NCBI GenBank assembly: GCA_051657715.1
Contig: JBOFLF010000061.1
Location: forward strand, 1-64,000
Length of the DNA: 64,000 bases
Direction: 5' to 3'
Source: JBOFBH01 sp051657715
Lineage (GTDB): Bacteria > Actinomycetota > Actinomycetes > Actinomycetales > Angustibacteraceae
Shown: piece after piece, positions 40,454 to 48,596 of the stretch
Numbering within the stretch: the stretch's first letter is position 1
Layout: every line of letters starts with the position of its first letter
The notes under the pieces: generated by a model
Seen by the model: only the letters and a program-made list of their open reading frames with translations
Told to the model about the DNA's origin: nothing
The model's database searches: none
Translations under genes and position numbers: made by a program

Positions 40454-42194
40454 GGCCAATGCCCTCAGGCCCGCAGGAGTTCCCCCCGCCACATCGGGCC
40501 GACCTCCCGAAACCGCTGTGCTGCAGCGGATTCGGCAACGCCTCGACACCGTCCCGCTCCGGGACCGACTGGTGGCGGTGCTGGTGGTGATCACCCTGGT
40601 CGCCCTGGTGGTCACCGGCGCGTCCGCGGTGTCGCTGCTGCGCGGCGAGCTCGTGGGCAAGCTGGACAACCAGATCACCAGCTCGTTGCGCGCCTGGCTG
40701 CGCGACCCGGTGCGGGACACTGGCCGGCCACGCGGGCTGCCCACCAACGTCTACGGCGCCGTGGTGTTCGACGACGGCCAATCGCTGCTGATCAACCGCG
40801 GCCTGACCGCCCGCGCCCCGGACCTGCGCGCGATCACGTCCGAACGGACCACCCGGCGAGACGGCCTGCCGTTCACCGTGCGTGGCCGGGGTGGGGACGA
40901 CTGGCGGGTGGTGGCGGTTCGGGCGCAGGACACGGCCACCGGCCAAGCCGTCACCGTCGTCGTCGGCCAGCCCTTGGCCGACGTCCAGGACACCGTGACC
41001 CGGATGCGTCAGATCCTGCTGCTGATCGGGATGGCCGTGCTGTCCACGGTCGGGTTGTTGGGCTGGATGGTGATCCGACGGTCGTTGCGGCCGCTGCGCG
41101 AGGTCGAGACGGTGGCCGGGGCGATCGCGGCCGGTGATCTCGGGCAGCGGGTGCCGCGGCAGCCGGAGTCCACCGAGGTGGGCCGGCTGGCCACCGCGCT
41201 GAACGCGATGCTGGCGCAGATCGAACGGGCCTTCCGGGCGCAGGCGGCATCCGAGGAACGGATGCGGCGGTTCGTCTCGGACGCGAGCCACGAGCTGCGC
41301 ACGCCGCTGGCCGCCGTGCGCGGGTACGCCGAGCTGTACCGGCAGGGTGCGGTGCGGCAGCCGGACGACGTCGCGTCGGTCATGCGCCGGATCGAGACCG
41401 AGGCCACCCGGATGGGTGGGCTGGTCGAGGATCTGTTGACCCTGGCCCGGCTCGACGAGCAACGACCGCTGCACCGCACCCCGGTGGACCTGACGGTGCT
41501 GGCCGCGGACGCCGTGCAGGACGCCCGGGCGCTCGACCCCGGGCGGGACGTCACACTGCTCGGCCGCGACGGCCCGGTGGCACCGGTGATGGTTCTAGGT
41601 GACGAAGCCAGGTTGCGGCAGGTGGTCGGCAACCTGGTCGCGAACGCGCTGCGGCACACCCCGCCCGGTACGCCAGTGGAGATCGCGGTGGGCCGGGACC
41701 CCGGTGACGCCCCTGGCCTTGGGCCGCCCCCTCAGTCATCCACGGCCAGTGTGCCCCTTGGGCCGACGGCCAGTGCGCCCCTTAGGCCGACGGCCAGTGC
41801 GCCGGCCACTGGGTCACCGTCGGCGGCCGTGGCCCCCTCACAGGCAACGGCTGCCAGCCCGGTGTACGGCGTCATCGAGGTGCGCGATCATGGTCCGGGC
41901 ATCCCCGCTGCCCTCGTCGGTCAGGTCTTCGAACGGTTCTTCCGGGCGGACGCCTCACGGCAGCGAAGGTCCGGCGGAACCGGCTTGGGTTTGGCCATCG
42001 TCGCCGCGATCGTCACCGCCCACGACGGTCAGGTCGGCATCCGGCAGACCCTCGGCGGTGGCGCGACGCTCGCGGTCCGCATCCCGGCCGCCCGCAGCGG
42101 GCCGATGACCGACGAGGACATGGATGACGAGGCGTCCAACGCGGGGCCTGCCGACGACGTCCAGTCACAGGTCAAGGAGACAGACCTCCGCTGA
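40446..42194 (+). CDS. Sensor histidine kinase (MprB-like)
   Basis: A 582-residue membrane kinase. TM1 ~42-65 (LVAVLVVITLVALVVTGA), an extracellular sensor loop of ~130 residues, TM2 ~195-217 (ILLLIGMAVLSTVGLLGWMV), HAMP, HisKA with phospho-His ~H282 in SDASHELRTPLAAVRG, and a HATPase domain with NLVANALRHTPPG (N box), VRDHGPGIP (G1) and GGTGLGLAIV (G2). Between the N and G1 boxes (~residues 420-472) is a Pro/Ser/Ala insert, partly made of 24-bp repeats (PLGPTASAPLRPTASAP), absent from usual kinases. It overlaps both neighbours. Confidence 0.92.
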   Translation: MPEANALRPAGVPPATSGRPPETAVLQRIRQRLDTVPLRDRLVAVLVVITLVALVVTGASAVSLLRGELVGKLDNQITSSLRAWLRDPVRDTGRPRGLPTNVYGAVVFDDGQSLLINRGLTARAPDLRAITSERTTRRDGLPFTVRGRGGDDWRVVAVRAQDTATGQAVTVVVGQPLADVQDTVTRMRQILLLIGMAVLSTVGLLGWMVIRRSLRPLREVETVAGAIAAGDLGQRVPRQPESTEVGRLATALNAMLAQIERAFRAQAASEERMRRFVSDASHELRTPLAAVRGYAELYRQGAVRQPDDVASVMRRIETEATRMGGLVEDLLTLARLDEQRPLHRTPVDLTVLAADAVQDARALDPGRDVTLLGRDGPVAPVMVLGDEARLRQVVGNLVANALRHTPPGTPVEIAVGRDPGDAPGLGPPPQSSTASVPLGPTASAPLRPTASAPATGSPSAAVAPSQATAASPVYGVIEVRDHGPGIPAALVGQVFERFFRADASRQRRSGGTGLGLAIVAAIVTAHDGQVGIRQTLGGGATLAVRIPAARSGPMTDEDMDDEASNAGPADDVQSQVKETDLR

Positions 42195-42211
42195 TGAGCG
42201 CGGTCAGGGAA

Positions 42212-42230
42212 CTCTCAGGAACATCCCAGC
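42212..42230 (+). promoter_or_regulatory. Direct repeat and possible promoter before the HtrA gene
   Basis: CTCTCAGG and ATCCCAGC, two loosely matched 8-mers, are separated by three bases, 19 in all. The layout resembles the two-subunit direct-repeat box described for MprA. TGGGATAG (42251-42258) downstream may be a -10. This would give HtrA its own regulator-controlled promoter. Confidence 0.4.
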
Positions 42231-42292
42231 GATACATCACCGGGATGATGTGGGATAGAAGGGTCAGTACGCCGATGGAGGGTGGACGTCAG

Positions 42293-44026
42293 ATGTCCGG
42301 GACCGTGGACCACGAGCAGAACGACCAGCAAGCGGGGTCGCCCCCCGTCGAACCGACGCGTCCGCCTGCAGGTGACTTCCCGCAGCACCACACCCCGCAC
42401 CCGCCGTCCTCGGGGCCGCCCCGACCTCCGGCACCACCCGAGACCCCGTCTCTGGAGCACCCGTGGCCACAGAGCCCGACGCCACAGAGCCCGACGCCGC
42501 AGCACGGGAACCCGGTGCGGCAGCACACACCCGACACACACCCGACAGCCCCATGGCCCCAGAACCCTTTCGCCCAGCCGGACACCCACAACCCGTACGG
42601 CGACCAGCCTCAGAACCCGTACGACCACCCGGCCCACCCTCAGGACCCGTACGCCCAGCACTCCCAGGCCTCGTACCCCCAGACGCGAGACCCGTACGCC
42701 CAGCCGGTCTATCCGCCGCCTCACCCGCAGCAGGCAACCGGGCACGAGATGTCCGGGCAGCACGCTTCCGGGCAGCACGCTGAGGGCGAGCAGGTCACGT
42801 GGTACGGCGCGCCCACCGCATCCGGAGGGGTGGGGGCGCCTCCGGGTGATTCCATCAACGCGTCCCCCGTCAGTGGCCCGGCCCCGTCCCGAGGGCGTCG
42901 GCGTCGTGAGCTGGTCGCCGTCACCATGGTGGCCGCACTGGTCGCTGGGGGTACGACCGCCGGCGTCCTTGCCGCCGGTGACGACCCGTCGACGGCTGCC
43001 AACGCCACCACTTCGTCGGACACCGGCGCGGCCGGTACCGGGAACGGGCCGGTCGCGCTCGATCCCGGCGCCGGGGTGGACTGGGGAAAGGTCTCCCGCG
43101 CGGTTCAGCCCAGCGTGGTCGCGATCACCGCCGAGGCCCGCGGCGCACGCGACGGGGGCCAGGGGTCTGGTGTGCTGCTGGACGACCAGGGCCGGGTCCT
43201 GACGAACAACCACGTCGTGCAGGCCGGCAGCGGCGACCCCGAGCTGACCGTCACGCTCTCGGACGGCCGCAGCTACCAGGCGAAGATCGTCGGGACCGAC
43301 CCCTCTACCGACCTCGCGGTGATCCAGATGAGCGGGGCGACGGAGCTGCGGCCCGCGACACTCGGCGACTCCGATGAGATCGGGGTGGGGTCGCCGGTGA
43401 TGGCGCTCGGCAACCCACTCGGCTTGTCCGGGACCGTGACCACCGGCATCGTCAGCGCGCTCGACCGCCCGGTCACGACCCAGCAGGACGGCGGCGCGGG
43501 TGGGAACGCCAACGAGCCGGTGGTCACCAACGCCATCCAGACCGACGCGGCGGTTAACCCGGGCAACTCCGGCGGCGCCCTGGTCGATGCCCAGGGGCGG
43601 GTGATCGGTATTCCGTCGTCCATCGCGTCGCTCGGCGCCGGGATCGGCGGCCAGTCCGGGAGCATCGGCCTCGGTTTCGCGATCCCGATCAACGAGGCGA
43701 AGGCGATCGCCGACCAGCTCATCGAGGACGGCAAGGCCGAGCACCCCTATCTGGGCGTCCGGCTGGACAACGGCACCGTGCGGCAGGGCGCCGCCGAACG
43801 GTCAGCGGCCAGGATCAGCCGGGTGGAGCCCGGCACCCCCGCCCAGCAGGCCGGTCTGCGCGCCGGGGACTCGGTGCTCGCGGTCAACGGTGAAGCGGTC
43901 AACGGGTCGCAGTCCCTGGTGGCGCAGATCCGCGAACGTCAGGTCGGGCAGCGCGTGGAGCTGACGATCTGGCGTGACGGCCAGGAGCAGAAGGTGCCCG
44001 TGACGCTCACCTCGCGCCCAAGCTGA
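42293..44026 (+). CDS. HtrA/DegP-type S1C serine protease with PDZ domain (PepD-like)
   Basis: A ~577-residue membrane protease. A Pro/Gln/His-rich cytoplasmic region (~1-195) precedes one transmembrane segment (ELVAVTMVAALVAGGTTAGVLAA). The trypsin-like domain has the triad His in VLTNNHVV, Asp in PSTDLAVI and Ser in VNPGNSGGAL; the C-terminal PDZ domain (~480-570) begins HPYLGVRL. ATG 42293 has GGAGGG at 10 bases; a longer start at 42194 overlaps the kinase stop but reads through the possible promoter, so I prefer the shorter one. It likely degrades misfolded exported proteins under the upstream kinase's control. Confidence 0.88.
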   Translation: MSGTVDHEQNDQQAGSPPVEPTRPPAGDFPQHHTPHPPSSGPPRPPAPPETPSLEHPWPQSPTPQSPTPQHGNPVRQHTPDTHPTAPWPQNPFAQPDTHNPYGDQPQNPYDHPAHPQDPYAQHSQASYPQTRDPYAQPVYPPPHPQQATGHEMSGQHASGQHAEGEQVTWYGAPTASGGVGAPPGDSINASPVSGPAPSRGRRRRELVAVTMVAALVAGGTTAGVLAAGDDPSTAANATTSSDTGAAGTGNGPVALDPGAGVDWGKVSRAVQPSVVAITAEARGARDGGQGSGVLLDDQGRVLTNNHVVQAGSGDPELTVTLSDGRSYQAKIVGTDPSTDLAVIQMSGATELRPATLGDSDEIGVGSPVMALGNPLGLSGTVTTGIVSALDRPVTTQQDGGAGGNANEPVVTNAIQTDAAVNPGNSGGALVDAQGRVIGIPSSIASLGAGIGGQSGSIGLGFAIPINEAKAIADQLIEDGKAEHPYLGVRLDNGTVRQGAAERSAARISRVEPGTPAQQAGLRAGDSVLAVNGEAVNGSQSLVAQIRERQVGQRVELTIWRDGQEQKVPVTLTSRPS

Positions 44027-44083
44027 CCAGCATCAGGTCCACAAGCGGCCGACCGGCAAGACGTGCAGCCGGTCGTCGAAGGC

Positions 44084-44119
44084 GAGCGATGCCCGCGCCC
44101 CAGCCCGCGGGCATCGCTC
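44084..44119. terminator. 14-bp hairpin between convergent genes
   Basis: GAGCGATGCCCGCG (44084-44097) pairs perfectly with CGCGGGCATCGCTC (44106-44119) over an 8-base loop. It lies between the HtrA stop (44026) and the end of the convergent metalloprotease gene and can serve both directions. Confidence 0.8.
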
Positions 44120-44140
44120 CTCACCGGACCGCTGCCCGGG

Positions 44141-46138
44141 CTACGGACGACTCGGGGCGCTCATCCCCCAGGCCGTCCGAGACAACGTGTCCTGGAGTCC
44201 GATGGCGACACCACCGAGGGCGTTGCTCTCCAGTAGGTCGTCCTCACCCAGGTCGACGTCGCTGTCGTCCTCGGTTCCCCCCACACCGTCCGGCCCGACG
44301 CCGAAGAACAGCGCTTGATTGGCCCCGCCGGCGTCCATGATGTCCGCCTGGTCGTTCAGGTTCTCGGTGTGCCAGTTGCCGACCAGGTGACCGACCTCGT
44401 GCGAGACCACCGCCGCCAACGCCCGGCCGACGAACGCGACCCGGTCGCTGTCCTTCGTGAGGTAGGTGTTGAGGGAGTAGGGGGCTGTGGTCCGGCTCCC
44501 GGGCTCGCTGAGCGCGTCCAACAGCACCAGAGCCTGGTCCTCGCGGTCGAAGTTGCCAGGGTCGATGAACTGGGCGACACCGATCGTGTCGATCTCGGCC
44601 TGGGCGATCGTGCCGCCGACGATGACCCTGCTGACCCCGGGGCGACCGCTGATGTCGGGCCCGTCGGCGCTGGTGGACACCGCCACCGAGACGTGGTCGC
44701 TGATCCCGGACGCCTCGAGGTCGCGGCGCAGGTTCTCCTGCACGCCCCGTCTCATCTCCGCGACGACTGCCGCCTCGTCCGCGGCGGTCAGCCCCCACCG
44801 GCCCAAGAACGACCGCAGCGGCGACAACGTGCGGATCTGCGGTGCACCACCCCAGATGCTCGGGTTCACCCGCTGACCGTCGACGTCAAGGTAGATCCGC
44901 TGGGTGCGGGGCCGACCCGGACCGCCATGCGGATACACCTCCACGGTCAGCGTGTACGGCCGAGCCCGCCCCTCGTCGCCGACATCGATCACCGAGCGGT
45001 CCATGACCTGGACGTAGTAGGTGCCCGAGGTGCGCGCCACCAGCTCGGTCGCGGCGGAGAAGTCCGTCCCACCCGGCAGCGGCGAGTCCGTCGGATACAG
45101 GTCCGTCGCGAAGGCGGACACCGAACCGCTGCGCAACGTGCCACCCGGGTCGGACAACCCGACGTAGCCACCGCCGGAGTCGGTCGCCGCGCCGAGTACG
45201 TCACCGGCGTTCAGGCGCACCGCGTACACGTCGCGATCAGCGGCCCCCACGGTGACCACCAGGTCGTAGCCACCGCTGGGGGTCTGCCACCCCGTGCCCG
45301 ACTCCGCAGAACCTGGCCACACCGCCAGGTGGTAAACCCCGGATCGGGGGACCGTGAACACCATCGCCTGCGACCGCGCGTCGTCCTCGACGTACGGGAC
45401 CAGGCTGGCCTTCTCCTCGGTGTCCTGATACGGGATCAGGCGAGGAATCAGATCACCGGATCGCCGGGTGACCCGCGCGCGCACCTCGTCACCGGCGTTC
45501 AGCCGCATGCGGTAGAAGTCGGTGTCCAGCCGAGAGCCGGCCGGCGTCGGATCGATCGTCCCGCTGACCCGAAAGCCACGCCGCCGCACGGACATCCCGG
45601 TGTCCCGCGCCTGCGCCAGCGTGTTGTCCGGCGTGGTGGTCGGCGGGATCCGGTCTACCTGCGCGGCGTCCGGCTGCGCGGTCACCCCCAGCGCCCCGCT
45701 GACCGTCGCTCTCGGGTTCGCATCGGCACCGAAGGACGGGATCGGCTGGGCGGCGGCCAGGGTGTCGTTCGAGCCGCGCTGCTCCGGTGGCTCGTCCTCG
45801 GTGATCGCGGACGGCGCTGAGGCTGGCGCCAGGCGGGCCGCAGCCGCCCGACGCCCTGCCCGACGCTGCTCGGCCCGGTCATGAAGTGCCGCACGGCACC
45901 TCGCTGCGTCACCGGCGTCGCGCTCGTGGGGCGCGTGCTGCTCACCATGCCGGGTCCAGGACAGCCACGGCAGCACCCGGCACGTGGCGCCGTCGCTCGT
46001 CGTCGCGCTCGGGTTCTGGACCGGCGACGCACCGACCGCCGCAGCTGACCCAGCACCGAGCGCTACGGCCACGCCTGCCGTCACCAGGACCGTCCACAGC
46101 CGCCGATCGGCTGGTCTTTGTCCGTTCATCGTGTCCAC
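44141..46138 (-). CDS. Secreted metzincin-like metalloprotease with pre-peptidase domains
   Basis: A 665-residue exported protein. Signal segment near the N-terminus (LWTVLVTAGVAVALGAGSAAAVGA). The middle holds two beta-rich pre-peptidase C-terminal-like domains (FYRMRLNAGDEVRARVTR..., VYAVRLNAGDVLGAATDSG). The C-terminal part has HEVGHLVGNWH, the HExxHxxGxxH-type zinc site in the spacing of metzincins, followed by a Met-turn ADIMDAGG. ATG 46138 or ATG 46129 may start it. Convergent with the HtrA gene, so two envelope proteases lie end to end. Substrate unknown. Confidence 0.82.
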   Translation of the reverse strand: MDTMNGQRPADRRLWTVLVTAGVAVALGAGSAAAVGASPVQNPSATTSDGATCRVLPWLSWTRHGEQHAPHERDAGDAARCRAALHDRAEQRRAGRRAAAARLAPASAPSAITEDEPPEQRGSNDTLAAAQPIPSFGADANPRATVSGALGVTAQPDAAQVDRIPPTTTPDNTLAQARDTGMSVRRRGFRVSGTIDPTPAGSRLDTDFYRMRLNAGDEVRARVTRRSGDLIPRLIPYQDTEEKASLVPYVEDDARSQAMVFTVPRSGVYHLAVWPGSAESGTGWQTPSGGYDLVVTVGAADRDVYAVRLNAGDVLGAATDSGGGYVGLSDPGGTLRSGSVSAFATDLYPTDSPLPGGTDFSAATELVARTSGTYYVQVMDRSVIDVGDEGRARPYTLTVEVYPHGGPGRPRTQRIYLDVDGQRVNPSIWGGAPQIRTLSPLRSFLGRWGLTAADEAAVVAEMRRGVQENLRRDLEASGISDHVSVAVSTSADGPDISGRPGVSRVIVGGTIAQAEIDTIGVAQFIDPGNFDREDQALVLLDALSEPGSRTTAPYSLNTYLTKDSDRVAFVGRALAAVVSHEVGHLVGNWHTENLNDQADIMDAGGANQALFFGVGPDGVGGTEDDSDVDLGEDDLLESNALGGVAIGLQDTLSRTAWGMSAPSRP

Positions 46139-46382
46139 TCCTGCTCACTCACGGGCCCGTCATCGTCGGCCCCGATCCCTGACGGATGCGTTCGACCCGC
46201 CACCCCACCGATAGGCGGGTCACGGTGCTCATGACGTCGTGGCCCCGCGGATGGTTGTCGGGAACGGCTGGGTTTCTCCTCGCGGCGCGAGGTGGGGGCC
46301 GACCAGCCCGCTCCCCCGCCCAGCTGTCGCAGCTCGCTCGTTAGGGTTGGCCGCGGATCAGCGGACGACGGAGGGCGAGCCG

Positions 46383-46979
46383 ATGGAGGTGTTGCCCGAA
46401 CGTCCCGCCCACGATGACGGGGGCCGGCCCTCGACGAGCTGGAGCGACGACGACTTCGCCGGCTTCGTCAGGAACCGGTGGGGTGCGTTGTACCGCACGG
46501 CGTACATGCTCACCGGGGAGCCCGCCGCCGCCGAGGACCTGGTCCAGACAGCGCTGGCCAAAGCATTCGCGGCCCGGTGGCGCATCCGCAATCCCGAGGC
46601 GGTCGAGGGATACGTCCGACGCACGATGGTGACCACGCACACCTCGTGGTGGCGCCGTCACCGGGGCCGCGAGGCAGCGGACGAGGTGCCCGAACACCTC
46701 GACGTCGGCGGCGGCGACGCCTTCGACGGCGTGCTGTCCCGCAGCACCCTGTGGCCCCTCCTGAGCCGGTTGTCCCGAGGGCAGCGCACGGCGGTCGTGC
46801 TGCGGTTCTTCGAGGACCTCACCGAGGCACAGACCGCGCACCTCATGGGCTGCAGCGTGGGCACGGTCAAGAGCCAGACCCATCGAGCGCTGTCCGCGCT
46901 ACGAGCAGCGCTGACCGAGCTCGGTGAGGAACCAGCGGGCCTGGACGCTCAGAAAACCGTGTCAAGGGGTGGCTCATGA
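46383..46979 (+). CDS. SigE-family ECF RNA polymerase sigma factor
   Basis: A 198-residue ECF sigma factor. Region 2 (FVRNRWGALYRTAYMLTG, then AAEDLVQTALAKAFAARWRI) and region 4 (LSRLSRGQRTAVVLRFFEDLTEAQTAHLMGCSVGTVKSQTHRAL) are both present. The RGQRTAVVLRFFED pattern is that of the SigE70-type group with membrane-anchored partners. ATG 46383 follows GGAGGG; longer readings are not conserved. The stop overlaps the next gene (ATGA), whose product has a transmembrane segment and is the likely anti-sigma factor. Confidence 0.9.
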   Translation: MEVLPERPAHDDGGRPSTSWSDDDFAGFVRNRWGALYRTAYMLTGEPAAAEDLVQTALAKAFAARWRIRNPEAVEGYVRRTMVTTHTSWWRRHRGREAADEVPEHLDVGGGDAFDGVLSRSTLWPLLSRLSRGQRTAVVLRFFEDLTEAQTAHLMGCSVGTVKSQTHRALSALRAALTELGEEPAGLDAQKTVSRGGS

Positions 46980-47779
46980 ACCCTCTCGAGGACCAGCTCC
47001 GTCACGAGCTGCAGGCGCTGGAACAGCACCTGCCGACTCCGCCGCCACCGGTCGAGACGGTGTTGGCGCGCGGCCGAGCAGCACGGCGTCGACGGCGGGC
47101 CGGCCTCGGCGTCGCGGCCGTGGCGATGGCGGGCGCGGCTGCGCTGGGACCGACACTGCTCACCGGTGGACCCGACCCCGACGAACCGACCGTGGTCGCG
47201 GGCCGCCCGATCGCCGCCGCCGCGGCGGCCGACCTCATGCGGTCGCTCGGCTCGCTGCGCGGCGACCCCTACGCGGCCTGGGAGTGGAACGACTCGTCGG
47301 GGCGCGGCGTGCTGCTGGCTACCCGCCAGGTGGACCAGGAGTCCGCCGGGGTCCCCCTCAACGGGGTGCTGCGGGTGTACCAGGCCACCGGGCTTGGCGC
47401 CGGTGGCGGGCGCGTCAGCACCGTGCTGGAGGCGACGAACTCATCACCCGCCCAACCGGCGCCGTGCACGCTCGACGGCGGCCTGGGGTTCGTGGACGGT
47501 TCCACCACCATCACCGACGTCGACAGGGATGGCGTGGCGGAGGTGACGATCGGCTGGTGGAACAGCTGCGCGGGCGACATCGCACCCGCCCAGGTGCACC
47601 TGCTGACGCTGGAGGGTGACCAGCGGTACGAGCTGACCGGAGAAGCGGAGTTCCCGCGACCCCCGCAGTCCAGGAGCACCGACCCGGCGCCGGTGGGAAC
47701 ACCGTCCGCTCAACCCTCGTCCTGGCCGCCCGCGCTCCGACGCGAAGCGCTTGCCCTGTACGACCGCCTGTACCGCTGA
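46976..47779 (+). CDS. Membrane protein coupled to the sigma factor (possible anti-sigma)
   Basis: A 267-residue protein beginning NPLEDQLRHELQALEQHLP, an N-terminal helix of the kind that precedes the sigma-binding part, then a basic stretch (RGRAARRRRRAGLG), one transmembrane helix (VAAVAMAGAAALGPTLLTGG) and an extracellular domain of ~190 residues with Ca-loop-like DVDRDGVAEVTIGWW. No zinc-binding HxxxCxxC is visible, so if it restrains the sigma factor it does so without a ZAS domain. Function inferred from overlap with the sigma gene. Confidence 0.6.
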   Translation: MNPLEDQLRHELQALEQHLPTPPPPVETVLARGRAARRRRRAGLGVAAVAMAGAAALGPTLLTGGPDPDEPTVVAGRPIAAAAAADLMRSLGSLRGDPYAAWEWNDSSGRGVLLATRQVDQESAGVPLNGVLRVYQATGLGAGGGRVSTVLEATNSSPAQPAPCTLDGGLGFVDGSTTITDVDRDGVAEVTIGWWNSCAGDIAPAQVHLLTLEGDQRYELTGEAEFPRPPQSRSTDPAPVGTPSAQPSSWPPALRREALALYDRLYR

Positions 47780-47816
47780 CCGTGGGCGGTCGTGGGTCGA
47801 CTGCCTTCATCCAACG

Positions 47817-47832
47817 CCGCAGACTTCTGCGG
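47817..47832. terminator. Weak 7-bp hairpin between convergent genes
   Basis: CCGCAGA-CT-TCTGCGG (47817-47832) is a short perfect hairpin between the sigma partner gene and the convergent lemA. No U-tract. It may mark the end of both transcripts, but the stem is short. Confidence 0.3.
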
Positions 47833-47920
47833 GCGCAGAGCTTCCGCCGATGTCACCCGGCGCCACCATGCGAATCCTGCACCCCGTGCTCGTGCCATGC
47901 ACCGCACCACTGCACGTTGA

Positions 47921-48484
47921 TCAGAAGTCGACCGTCGGGGCCGCCCGCTGTCCCTGCGGCGCCTCATAGAACCGACGGACCCCGACCCCGGCGATACCGC
48001 TGAAGAACATCCACGGCACGGTGCGCACCAACGTGTTCAACGAGGAGACGGCGTCGTTGTAGTACTGGCGGGCGAAGGCCAGCTGCCCCTCGGTCTCCGC
48101 CAGCTGTCGCTGCAGCTCCTGGAAGTTCGCGCTGGCCTTCAAGTCCGGGTAGGCCTCGGCGACCGCGTTGACCCGGACCATCGCCTGCTCCAGCCGGGCA
48201 TCGGCGCGGGCCTTCTCCTCGACGTCGGTGCCAGCGGTCGCGGCCTGCACGCCGGCCCGGGCCGCGGTGACCTCGTCGAAGACCCCTCGCTCGTGGGCGG
48301 CGTACCCCTTGACCGTCTCCACCAGGTTGGGGATCAGGTCTGAGCGTCGGGTCAGCTGGACGTCGATCCCGCCGAGCGCCTCCTGGGCACCGATGTCGGC
48401 GGTCCGCAGCCGGTTGAACCCCACGACCCCGAGCCCCAGCAGCAGGACCACCAGGCCCACGATCACCAGCAACACGATCACCAC
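47921..48484 (-). CDS. lemA: LemA family protein
   Basis: A 187-residue membrane protein. One N-terminal helix (VIVLLVIVGLVVLLLGLGVVGF) followed by the LemA four-helix body: RTADIGAQEALGGIDVQLTRRSDLIPNLVETVKGYAAHE, and LKASANFQELQRQLAETEGQLAFARQYYNDAV. The C-terminal tail (FYEAPQGQRAAPTVDF) is typical. It is in an operon with a DUF2207 gene upstream, a frequent pairing. Function in cells is not settled. Confidence 0.92.
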   Translation of the reverse strand: MVIVLLVIVGLVVLLLGLGVVGFNRLRTADIGAQEALGGIDVQLTRRSDLIPNLVETVKGYAAHERGVFDEVTAARAGVQAATAGTDVEEKARADARLEQAMVRVNAVAEAYPDLKASANFQELQRQLAETEGQLAFARQYYNDAVSSLNTLVRTVPWMFFSGIAGVGVRRFYEAPQGQRAAPTVDF

Positions 48485-48596
48485 AACGTCCTCCTTCTGA
48501 CCACGCCCGGCCGGGCGCTCGACGAACCGACCCTGGCACGCCTCAGCCTCGCCACGTGCCCATCATGACGCTTGCGCCCTCGACCTCGACCGCTGC

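Noticed and set aside
44315..45820. 501-codon plus-strand open frame
   Set aside because: Antisense to the metzincin-like gene, which has signal peptide and zinc motif.
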